DNA of 64,000 nt, taken from NCBI GenBank assembly GCA_026874595.1, contig JAPPUL010000078.1:124001-188000 (forward strand), read 5' to 3'. The notes below the pieces were generated by a model, which saw only the letters and a list, made by a program, of their open reading frames with translations, did not search any database and was not told where the DNA came from. This stretch comes from Sipunculus nudus. Its lineage: Eukaryota; Annelida; Sipuncula; Golfingiida; Sipunculidae. Made by a program: the position numbers and the translations under genes. Of this stretch, positions 9,346 through 17,519 are shown piece after piece (the first letter of the stretch is position 1; each line of letters opens with the position of its first letter).

Positions 9346-10272
9346 CTACTTCTTACGCTTTTTTGGCTTTAATAACTTTAACATCTTGACATATTCTTTT
9401 CGAAAAACTTCATACCTTAAAGTTGCAACCCTTCCTTTAGAATAAAGTTTACGCCTTTGCATTACCTTTTGCAATACCGGATATATCTCCGGATAACTGC
9501 TTTTAGCTATCGGATATAAAAGCGGGGACAAAACCTTTATAGTTTCCATTAGTTGTTTGGCTTGCTGCGCGCTTTTTGTATATACCTTGACTTCACATAC
9601 GTCCTTTCCCTTAGCCCCTCTGTATCTTATCCCCCATATACTGCTTGCTATAGAGCCCAAAGCATTTCCTAGATCAGCATATTTTCCAAGCTTAAACCCA
9701 TCACTAACAAACCATATTAAAGAACTCCTTTTCGAATATACATTTATATAATCTATAAGCTTTTTATTGCTATATATGTTATTTTTAGTTCCACCTCCTA
9801 TAACCGATATGCCCTCTTCCATATGACCCGATTTCGCAAGTAGCATATATCTTCCTTCAAACACTGCCATGTCTCCAGCCGGATAACTTATGTATTTTAT
9901 CCCTAAGACTTTCTTTTCGCTTGCTTTGTCTTTGTGTGTCTTTACTACGCTTTCATAAATCTTTTTGTAGTTGAATCTACCATCCACTATTACAAAAGTA
10001 CGCCCCTTAGCATTAGAGTCCAATTTTGAATAGCCATAAATACGATTAACTCTCTCAATCGATATAAAGCGTTCTTTACTAAGATCAGTTATTCTTTTCC
10101 ATAAAGCAGGATTTAAACGCTTAATCTCTTCTAATCTACTCTTTGATACATTAACTCCAAATACGCTACTTGCATCTTTTGCTACAAAAGATAATATGTC
10201 TTGTTTTGCATATAAGCCAACTTCAAGGAGTAAGAACAACATAACCAAAACAAGTATTAATTTATTTTTCAC
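9346..10272 (-). CDS. Hypothetical exported protein
   Basis: The 308-residue protein begins with a clear signal peptide (MKNKLILVLVMLFLLLEVGLYA, split here by cleavage after Ala near residue 22). The mature part starts KQDILSFVAKDASSVFGVNV and reads as a strand-helix periplasmic domain with a TFVIVDGRFNYKKIYESV segment, resembling large proteins that evaluate a per-residue fit domain (DUF3352-like), but I cannot confirm a family. The C-terminus is strongly basic (LLKPKKRKK). It stands alone between two plus-strand genes. Confidence 0.55.
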   Translation of the reverse strand: MKNKLILVLVMLFLLLEVGLYAKQDILSFVAKDASSVFGVNVSKSRLEEIKRLNPALWKRITDLSKERFISIERVNRIYGYSKLDSNAKGRTFVIVDGRFNYKKIYESVVKTHKDKASEKKVLGIKYISYPAGDMAVFEGRYMLLAKSGHMEEGISVIGGGTKNNIYSNKKLIDYINVYSKRSSLIWFVSDGFKLGKYADLGNALGSIASSIWGIRYRGAKGKDVCEVKVYTKSAQQAKQLMETIKVLSPLLYPIAKSSYPEIYPVLQKVMQRRKLYSKGRVATLRYEVFRKEYVKMLKLLKPKKRKK

Positions 10273-10415
10273 TATTTTTATTAATCTCCTTAAGAAATCT
10301 ATATTATTAAATATATACTATATAAAAAATAAGCCCCAAAGAACTAGTAAATAAAGAATTTATTAACAATAAAAACGATTATCTATTTATTATTAACCCA
10401 CAGTGTAGCTAAATA

Positions 10416-11375
10416 ATGTTTAAAAAAATGAAAGTTAATATTAACAACATAGACCTAAATGACAATTTCTACATCTTTTCTTTCCCAAATAATGACTCTT
10501 TTAATTATCCTATTACTATCTGGGACAAAAAACCTATTTATAACCCTATCCCCATTCAGCAAAAGGAGAATAACTTATTTAGAATAATTGCTGATAACTT
10601 GATTGTTAAAGCTCTTATAAACAGCGGAGAGAATACTTTGTCTACATACATTGTAAACGGAAGCCATTTAAGCGTCTTTACTGAAGGTATTATTAATACC
10701 ATCTCTTACAGAAAGTTAAACATAATAGAAAAAGCAAATATAATTAGTATCCTTTTAAAGCAGCTTAATAAAGATAATACTATGAAATATATGCCGCTAA
10801 TAGGGGAAGAACCCTCTTTAAAACGTTTAGAGGCATTACATAGTTTAAATAAACTTATTTACCATCTGAAACTATTTATTGTTGAGGCAAAGTTAAACCT
10901 TAATACGGCAGAAAAACTTTCTCTACTCTCACAGCAAGAACAACATTCTATACATAGAATAATATATACTTTATCTTTAGGTACAAACAAAGTCAAAACC
11001 CTTCTTGAACAACTATTCTTTATTGCAAGAAAAGAAGGCGTTTTATGTTTTGATATATTACAAGACCTTATTAAGGTTTTAGAGGCTAATAATAAAACAA
11101 ATATTAAAAATAAGCAAAATATTATATTCAAATACCTTCTAGCAAGGCAATACCCTTTGCTTCAGGCTAAGCTTAGTAAAATTCAAAATGTTTTAAATAA
11201 TCTTGACCTGCCTAAAATGTGTACAATAACTCCAGAAGAGATTAATCTTGAAGGGACAGGTATTAAATTAACATTAATTGCTAAATCAAAAGATAATTAC
11301 AAAAAATCAATACAAAAGCTAAATCAACTATTAAATGACGAGGGAATTGATACTCTATTTAGATTATTATCATAA
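10416..11375 (+). CDS. Divergent ParB/Spo0J-like protein
   Basis: The 319-residue protein follows the domain plan of a ParB-like family common in delta-proteobacteria: an N-terminal ParB-nuclease-like part (about 15-125), a helix-turn-helix middle (KLNLNTAEKLSLLSQQEQ, about 160-180), a KEGVLCFDIL segment, and a C-terminal domain with RQYPLLQAKLSKIQNVL and a strand (GTGIKLTLIAKS). The canonical N-terminal GERR-type box is replaced by VNGSHLS, so the CTPase/nuclease activity of ParB is doubtful. It is probably a chromosome- or gene-regulatory DNA-binding relative. It is G-poor and K/N/I-rich. Confidence 0.45.
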   Translation: MFKKMKVNINNIDLNDNFYIFSFPNNDSFNYPITIWDKKPIYNPIPIQQKENNLFRIIADNLIVKALINSGENTLSTYIVNGSHLSVFTEGIINTISYRKLNIIEKANIISILLKQLNKDNTMKYMPLIGEEPSLKRLEALHSLNKLIYHLKLFIVEAKLNLNTAEKLSLLSQQEQHSIHRIIYTLSLGTNKVKTLLEQLFFIARKEGVLCFDILQDLIKVLEANNKTNIKNKQNIIFKYLLARQYPLLQAKLSKIQNVLNNLDLPKMCTITPEEINLEGTGIKLTLIAKSKDNYKKSIQKLNQLLNDEGIDTLFRLLS

Positions 11376-11469
11376 ATCTTGCTTTAATTAATATATATAT
11401 CTTAAGATAAGACTCCTAAATATTATTTAGCATAAATATTATTGAGCAAGCGTTAGGCATATATTTACT

Positions 11470-11488
11470 ACACATTATGTGTTTTTTT
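11470..11488 (+). terminator. Weak intrinsic terminator after the ParB-like gene
   Basis: ACACA-TTA-TGTGT forms a short AT-rich stem followed directly by seven T. It lies 95 bases after the ParB-like stop codon. The stem is weak. Confidence 0.3.
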
Positions 11489-11641
11489 ATATTTTTATTT
11501 ATATTATTTTTAATATTAATCTTTATATTAAACTCTACTATATAAACAAAAATATGCCTTATTTAAACTTATAACATTTTATGCTTATATCTATAAACTA
11601 TATTTCTAATTATGTAGATAATAAAGACGCTTTATATTAAT

Positions 11642-14600
11642 ATGATTAAATACATACTCAATAACAGCCTAATCCCTCTTAAAAGACCTAAGCTTAAGTT
11701 TAGACATGTTCTAATATACTTTACAATATTACTTGTTATTATAGTTCAACTCGTATTCCAACAAAAAGAAACTCATAGCAAAGAATTATTTATAGCTGCA
11801 AAACAGAATTTGAAAAACATTGGCTTAAATCCTAAACTTAGTAACACTCAATTTAATAAACGATCTAATAATTTATGGGTGAACTTAATTTATTATGAGC
11901 AATATAAATTAGCTCTTGACAAATATTTTAAAGGAAATAAACCAAGTATTCCAAAACCAAAATATCCCGTAATATCCTTTTGGATAAAGGATATTACAGG
12001 TTATCATATATTTGCTCCTACTAATTTAGTTGAAATTGTCTCTTTTCTTAGAAAGAATTTAGGATCTGGTATAACTATTAGGACAGAAAGTAAAATACTT
12101 AGTACAAAAACTATAAATACATCCTCAAAACCACATATGACAAAACTAATATCCAACTATAAAGAACATATTAAGAATAGGTTTAAAATAGTTATAGAAG
12201 GTTATGAAAGTCCTAAGAAAAAGCGCAGAGGAAGAAGAAAGAAAATTAAAAAAGTATTTGTCGTAAGTTTTTCTACTATCCCAAATATTGCAAACAACAT
12301 AAAGAGCTATATCTTAGAATCTAAGCTACATCAAGTAAAACTAAGATTATTTGAAAACGAGGATAGTGTAAAATTCTTTTCTGATACTAAAAATGATACT
12401 AAGGATAACCTAAAATACGAAAAGCTTAAAAAAGAAATTAAAAAGGATAACAAAGATAAATTCAGTCCCAAAAAACAATTGCTAAAACCAACTTTAATAT
12501 ATAAAACTAATATACCACGAGTGTTTACTAAAGATTATATAACTTTATTATTAAATCAGATACAGTCTAAAATGGCACGTGTATATACATTAAGTTTTTC
12601 ATTAAAGCACGAAACTCTAAAATATACAAAGCTTTTTAAGATCCCATTTGATGAGTTCCCAAAAACTTCAAATATGTTAAATACTTTATTTAAAGAGCCA
12701 GATGTTAAAAATGTCGTTCTTGAAGAGCTTACGTTAAAGGAAAGCAAAATACTAAAACACCGTCCGAATTCACGAGAATATATAGATGCTCAGGAGATAC
12801 CCAAGAATATAAAAAAAGCGTACCTTCTAATTGAAGATGATAATTTTTATGTACAAGGAGGCGGAATAGACCCTATAGGCTTATTTAAGGCCGCATTCGG
12901 ATATATATTTTCTAACGAAAGAAAGGGCAATGCAAGCATAATAGAACAAATATATGAAATGTACTTAGGCAAACAGTCAAAAACTCCTTTTGAAAAACTA
13001 ATACAAATACTTGGAGCTATATATTTAGACTATTATACTAAAGATAGAGACAAATTCTTAAATTTGTATGTACAATCTATCCCCGGCTCGTTTTTTAGGG
13101 ATCATAATTATGGCATAAAGGGTATAATTAGGAATTATTTAAATAAAAATACCCTTTCAAGTCTAACTACTAAGGAACTTGGATGGCTAACCCGTATAGG
13201 GCTTTCTCCAAATACATTTGGGCAAGATTATATACGATATCATATACTAAAAGATGAGTTTAGCAAAATCGGTATAGACATAACTAATGATGATGAGATT
13301 ATAAGCTTTTTGAAAGAAAGATCAAAAGCTTTAGAAAAGGAGTTTAAAAATAAGAATCGAAAACGAAAACCCTCAAAGGAGATAGAGCAAAAAGAAAAGA
13401 ATAGTAGGAAAAAAGAAATAGATTCAACTTTGTCGCTTATAAATAGGGTACAGCAAGCATATAAGGTGACAGAGGCAAGAATAGGAAAGGCTTTATACGA
13501 GTTTAAGAAAGGTAATGAGTCAGTAAGACCGCTAATAACTGAAGAAGAGTATTCTAAGGCTCGATCCAAAATTATAAACTTTAAGCCATCTCGTATAATA
13601 AATGAATATCAAAGCTATACAGATCAGACTCTAAAAGAATTAACAAGATATTTAGGAAGTTGGGCTGTAAATGCTAATCTAGATTTAGAAGTAGAATTTC
13701 ATGAAAAAGAGCAAATTATCCTAGAAGAAGAACTTGCAAAAAGTACGAAGTTGGTATACAACTTCAGAGACGATAGTAATGCAGAATACAAGAAATATGG
13801 TGGTGCTGCAGTACTTATTAAAACACATAATATAAAAGATTCAAAAATAGCAAATAAAATAATTGCAATAGCCTCAAAACACACAAGTCCAAAAGTGTAT
13901 TTTAATTGGGCAGTACATGGGCACAGACATTTTGGTTCAATATTCAAATGGATAGTACTATTATTATACTTAGATAAAAAGGGAACTTTGCTTGATACCT
14001 ATTATGATATACCAAGATCATTTGAATATGTTGTAGAAAAGGAAAATGGTAAGAAGGTAAAAGGTCTTTATAGACCTGACAATTGGAGAATAGATAGGGA
14101 ATATAATTACGGACATTTTACATATAAAAAACACGATAATGTATACAATTTCCTCCAATCAAAAAATAATACATTTGTAAAGCTTGCGGATCTTGTAGGA
14201 CTTAAAAATCTAAGTAGATTTTTAAACGATGTAGGAGATTTGAATAGAGCTGGAATATCTAAACATTTAAAGTTTAAGCCAATATATCCAATAGCGCTTG
14301 GATCCCAAGATATAAATAGTATAAGATTTGCACAAATAAATACAATAATAACAAATCAAGGTGTGCTACAGCCAATAACTACAATAACAAGGCTAATTCA
14401 AAGCGATAATAAAGAATTAAAGATAGACTTTGCAAAAGAGAGTAAACAAGTTGTCTCACGAGAAGCAGCAGAAGGAGCATTATTTTGTGGATATTTAAAT
14501 ACCTATTTTGGAACAGCAAAGAGATTTATAAAAGGAGGTGCTGGTAAAACAGGTTCATCAGATACTGATGTGTCCTTTCTTGCAACAACTCTAAGAACCC

Positions 14601-15034
14601 CTGATGAGTATATAGAAGATGAGAAGGATAACCTTCTAAACCATAACTTACTATACCTAATAAATATAGGTGTAAATGAAGGGAAGGTAGACGATGGCTT
14701 ATTTGGAGGGAATGTACCTGCTTTGAATGCAAAGGAAGTATTTGAAAGGCTACTTGGTAGAGAGTATGTAGGGAAGGGGGAAGAAGTAGAATTAAAATAC
14801 CCTATAGGGGGCAATATAACAAAGTACTTTTCGAAGAAATTTTTCTATAAACCTGTATTGAAGCCAAGAAAGCTAAACAATAAGAATATATACGCCCCAA
14901 TTTTACGTAAGACAAGGATACGAACTGAAAATACTATAGACCTTGAAGAGCTGCTTTTGATAAGAAGCGATTATGAGAGACATAAGGATTTAGAACTTGA
15001 AGAAAAAAACGGCAATAGACTTTGCAAAAGTTGA
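11642..15034 (+). CDS. Divergent class A penicillin-binding protein
   Basis: The 1130-residue protein has an N-terminal membrane helix (about 20-40), a long K/N-rich extracytoplasmic region of roughly 350 residues, a GT51-like glycosyltransferase domain and a transpeptidase domain. The GT part keeps the catalytic Glu in IEDDNFY (near 398), but the usual His-x-Gly and GASTITQQ elements are replaced by QGGGID and GNASIIEQ. FLNLYVQSIPG and the YGIKGIIRNYL block are still recognisable. The transpeptidase is complete: SxxK with Ser766/Lys769, SKN at 840-842 and KTGS at 969-972. It probably cross-links peptidoglycan, with impaired or altered polymerase activity. The frame may shift at an A7 run at 15003-15009 into the next ORF. 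Confidence 0.85.
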   Translation: MIKYILNNSLIPLKRPKLKFRHVLIYFTILLVIIVQLVFQQKETHSKELFIAAKQNLKNIGLNPKLSNTQFNKRSNNLWVNLIYYEQYKLALDKYFKGNKPSIPKPKYPVISFWIKDITGYHIFAPTNLVEIVSFLRKNLGSGITIRTESKILSTKTINTSSKPHMTKLISNYKEHIKNRFKIVIEGYESPKKKRRGRRKKIKKVFVVSFSTIPNIANNIKSYILESKLHQVKLRLFENEDSVKFFSDTKNDTKDNLKYEKLKKEIKKDNKDKFSPKKQLLKPTLIYKTNIPRVFTKDYITLLLNQIQSKMARVYTLSFSLKHETLKYTKLFKIPFDEFPKTSNMLNTLFKEPDVKNVVLEELTLKESKILKHRPNSREYIDAQEIPKNIKKAYLLIEDDNFYVQGGGIDPIGLFKAAFGYIFSNERKGNASIIEQIYEMYLGKQSKTPFEKLIQILGAIYLDYYTKDRDKFLNLYVQSIPGSFFRDHNYGIKGIIRNYLNKNTLSSLTTKELGWLTRIGLSPNTFGQDYIRYHILKDEFSKIGIDITNDDEIISFLKERSKALEKEFKNKNRKRKPSKEIEQKEKNSRKKEIDSTLSLINRVQQAYKVTEARIGKALYEFKKGNESVRPLITEEEYSKARSKIINFKPSRIINEYQSYTDQTLKELTRYLGSWAVNANLDLEVEFHEKEQIILEEELAKSTKLVYNFRDDSNAEYKKYGGAAVLIKTHNIKDSKIANKIIAIASKHTSPKVYFNWAVHGHRHFGSIFKWIVLLLYLDKKGTLLDTYYDIPRSFEYVVEKENGKKVKGLYRPDNWRIDREYNYGHFTYKKHDNVYNFLQSKNNTFVKLADLVGLKNLSRFLNDVGDLNRAGISKHLKFKPIYPIALGSQDINSIRFAQINTIITNQGVLQPITTITRLIQSDNKELKIDFAKESKQVVSREAAEGALFCGYLNTYFGTAKRFIKGGAGKTGSSDTDVSFLATTLRTPDEYIEDEKDNLLNHNLLYLINIGVNEGKVDDGLFGGNVPALNAKEVFERLLGREYVGKGEEVELKYPIGGNITKYFSKKFFYKPVLKPRKLNNKNIYAPILRKTRIRTENTIDLEELLLIRSDYERHKDLELEEKNGNRLCKS

Positions 15035-15509
15035 TGGCGAGATATTCCATGAGCTTAGCCCTGAAAGACAACAAGAATATAGAAATATAGCCTCAGTTGA
15101 GGTTGAAAAACAGAAATTTGAATACCAGTTTAAGATGTATGAAAAACAACTTTGGAACGAGAATATGGACAACCCAAATAATGATGATAAATACGAATAT
15201 ATACCTAATCTAATAGAACCTAATAAAAAAGAGAGTGAACAAAGAGTAAATGTTTATGGAGATGATAAGGAAAATACCACTAGTTCTGCCAAAGATACTG
15301 ATAAAAAAACTTTAGAGTGGGGGAAAAACGTCCGTGGGGAAAGAACTGAGGATAGTATACTCCAACAATTAACAGGCAATGAAGCTATTTTAAATGAGTT
15401 AGAGGAAAAAGAAAAAGAAAAAAAAGCCAAAAGTACAAAAAATGATATAAATGAGGAAGAAGAGAGTTTCTTAAAAAACCTAATAGATGAGACATTAAAT
15501 GATAGATAA
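14997..15509 (+). CDS. Acidic coiled-coil ORF, probable PBP C-terminal continuation
   Basis: This 170-residue frame starts at TTG 14997 and overlaps the PBP end by 38 bases in the +1 frame. It is hydrophilic, E/K/N-rich and coiled-coil-prone, with no signal or membrane segment and no known motif. Losing one A from the run at 15003-15009 would join it smoothly to the PBP (...LELEEK then TAIDFAKVDG). An AAGGAT stretch at 14985-14990 could instead serve as a ribosome site for an independent, coupled gene. It overlaps the downstream glycosyltransferase start by 11 bases. Whether it is a separate gene or a frameshifted tail cannot be decided from the sequence. Confidence 0.5.
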   Translation: MKKKTAIDFAKVDGEIFHELSPERQQEYRNIASVEVEKQKFEYQFKMYEKQLWNENMDNPNNDDKYEYIPNLIEPNKKESEQRVNVYGDDKENTTSSAKDTDKKTLEWGKNVRGERTEDSILQQLTGNEAILNELEEKEKEKKAKSTKNDINEEEESFLKNLIDETLNDR

Positions 15510-16479
15510 CAAAAAAGAAAAGATAATATTAAAATACGCAAAGAGCATATCCATAATAGTACCAGTATATAACGAAGAGGAAAATGTAGAAGAAATATAC
15601 AAAGCGATAAAGGAAGAAGTAGAATATCTTGGCTTGGAATACGAGATAATCTTTATAGATGATGGAAGCCTAGATAAAGGATACAAACTACTTGAAGCGA
15701 TAAGTGAAAAAGATAAGCAAGCGAAGGTGCTTAAGTTTCAATTTAACTGTGGACAAACAGCCGCAATGCAAGCAGGGTTTGATCATGCAAGCAAAGATAT
15801 AATAATCCCAATGGATGCGGACATGCAAAATGACCCAAAGGATATAAAGAACCTCCTAGATAAGATAGAAGAAGGTTATGATGTTGTTAGTGGCTGGCGT
15901 AAGGAAAGAAAAGATAAAGCCTTAAGTCGGAAACTGCCCTCGTATATCGCAAACAAGATAATATCGTATATAGGTAAGATTAAACTACATGATTACGGAT
16001 GCTCAATAAAAGCATATGATAGGAAGATGCTTAAGGATGTAAATTTATATGGAGAGATGCATAGATTCATCCCAATATATGCCTCATGGTCAGGAGCAAA
16101 AGTAACAGAAATACCAGTAAGACATCATCCCAGGTTAAAAGGTAAGTCAAAATACGGGATAGCAAGGACATTTAAAATAATCCTTGATCTTGTTACTGTA
16201 AAATTTCTTGGTAACTATTTAACAAAACCATTATATTTTTTTGGTAGCATAGGATTACTTTCAATTCTAGTTGCATTTTTAAGTGTGATATATCTTCTAT
16301 ACAGGCATACGCAAGGAGGGTCATTTGTAGATAGTCCCTTTTTCATTTTTGCTGTTATGTGTACCCTACTTGGTGTGCAATTTATATTAATGGGAATAAT
16401 AGCAGAGCTTATAATAAGAACCTATCATGAATCTCAAAACAAAAGGACTTACGTAATAAGTAAGAAGCATAATTTTTAG
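15499..16479 (+). CDS. Family 2 glycosyltransferase, polyprenyl-phosphate sugar type
   Basis: The 326-residue protein has a GT-A catalytic domain: IIVPVYNEEENVEEIY at the start, IFIDDGSLD (nucleotide site), the DAD metal motif in MDADMQNDP, and the acceptor block RHHPRLKGKSKYG. Two C-terminal membrane helices follow (about 240-265 and 275-300). This is the layout of GtrB/ArnC/DPM1-like enzymes that move a sugar from a nucleotide to undecaprenyl phosphate. It overlaps the preceding ORF, so it is probably cotranscribed with the PBP. The sugar is unknown. Confidence 0.88.
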   Translation: MIDNKKEKIILKYAKSISIIVPVYNEEENVEEIYKAIKEEVEYLGLEYEIIFIDDGSLDKGYKLLEAISEKDKQAKVLKFQFNCGQTAAMQAGFDHASKDIIIPMDADMQNDPKDIKNLLDKIEEGYDVVSGWRKERKDKALSRKLPSYIANKIISYIGKIKLHDYGCSIKAYDRKMLKDVNLYGEMHRFIPIYASWSGAKVTEIPVRHHPRLKGKSKYGIARTFKIILDLVTVKFLGNYLTKPLYFFGSIGLLSILVAFLSVIYLLYRHTQGGSFVDSPFFIFAVMCTLLGVQFILMGIIAELIIRTYHESQNKRTYVISKKHNF

Positions 16480-16527
16480 TAAATAAGTAAATAAGAAGTT
16501 ATAAATAATTATATGTTAAAATAAAGT

Positions 16528-16917
16528 ATGGAAAAAGAACAAGTAATATATCCGGATTTTGAAAAAAGTAAGCTAGTGCCTACCATAATCCAGGACTCAA
16601 AAACAAACGAAGTATTAATGCTTGGATATATGAGTAAAGAGTCCTACGAAAAGACATTATATTTTGGGCAAGTACATTTTTACAGTCGAAAGAAAAAGCA
16701 AATATGGAAGAAGGGAGAGAAATCAAATAATATACAAAAAGTAAAAAAGATATTATTTGATTGTGATAATGATACGTTATTAATACTCGTTGAACAAGTA
16801 GGTGGGGCATGTCATAAGGGTTATAGAAGTTGCTTTTACCAAGAGCTTAATAACTCACATGATAAGTTAATGAATGTAGGGGAGGTAGTATTTAATCCTG
16901 ATGAAGTATACAAATAA
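16528..16917 (+). CDS. hisI: Phosphoribosyl-AMP cyclohydrolase
   Basis: The 129-residue protein opens the adenine ring of PR-AMP, the third step of histidine synthesis. The family signature is complete: FYSRKKKQIWKKGE (51-64), FDCDNDTLL (77-85) with metal-binding Asp78/Asp80/Asp82 and Cys79, and GGACHKGYRSCF with Cys95 and Cys102. It is the stand-alone HisI form without the HisE domain. No other his gene is near it. Confidence 0.96.
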   Translation: MEKEQVIYPDFEKSKLVPTIIQDSKTNEVLMLGYMSKESYEKTLYFGQVHFYSRKKKQIWKKGEKSNNIQKVKKILFDCDNDTLLILVEQVGGACHKGYRSCFYQELNNSHDKLMNVGEVVFNPDEVYK

Positions 16918-16940
16918 GAGGATAATAAGTAAGAGAGTAT

Positions 16941-17519
16941 ATGAAGCTATTTGATCCTAAGAAGTACCAAAAACTAGAGACAAAAGAAAGATATGAATTA
17001 TTAAAACCCAGAGAAACTTTATTATCGCTTGGCCTTGATGAGGGATTAGTTGGTGCTGATTTAGGCTGTGGGACAGGGTTTTTTACCATTGCGGCTGCAG
17101 ATATATTAGGAGCAAAGGGCAAAATATACGCATTTGATATTCAAAAGGAGATGCTAACATACCTTAGAATGAAGATAGAAAGACCGAATGTTGTGCCTAT
17201 ACTGCTTGAAAATAGTACTAAACAAGTTGTCCTGCCACTAAAAGACAAGCTTTTGGATTTTGTTTTGATAGCTTTTGTTATACATGAGATTGAAGATATA
17301 AATTCAGTTATAAAAGAAACAAAGCGAGTTCTTAAACAAAATGGTCTTATAATATTACTTGAATGGATAGTTAAAACGGAGGATATGGGTCCTCCAAAAG
17401 ACCATAGGATTGGCGAGGATACTATTATTAAAGAACTTAAAGATAACAACTTTGAAATTAACAAAATGCTAACCATTAATAAATCAAATTATGCTATAAT
17501 AGCAAATGCTATTCACTAG
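16941..17519 (+). CDS. Class I SAM-dependent methyltransferase
   Basis: The 192-residue protein has a Rossmann-fold SAM site: motif I DLGCGTGFFTI near residues 38-48, acidic loop AFDIQKEML, and motif IV LLDFVLIAFVIHEIED. Its short length and composition resemble UbiE/Coq5-like small-molecule methyltransferases, but the substrate cannot be inferred. It follows hisI by 23 bases and meets ftsK tail to tail without a gap. Confidence 0.85.
   Translation: MKLFDPKKYQKLETKERYELLKPRETLLSLGLDEGLVGADLGCGTGFFTIAAADILGAKGKIYAFDIQKEMLTYLRMKIERPNVVPILLENSTKQVVLPLKDKLLDFVLIAFVIHEIEDINSVIKETKRVLKQNGLIILLEWIVKTEDMGPPKDHRIGEDTIIKELKDNNFEINKMLTINKSNYAIIANAIH

Noticed and set aside
14999-15012. Programmed -1 slip at A-AAA-AAC in the PBP
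   Set aside because: The -1 frame reaches TAG at once (CGG CAA TAG). Only a +1 change would join the next ORF.
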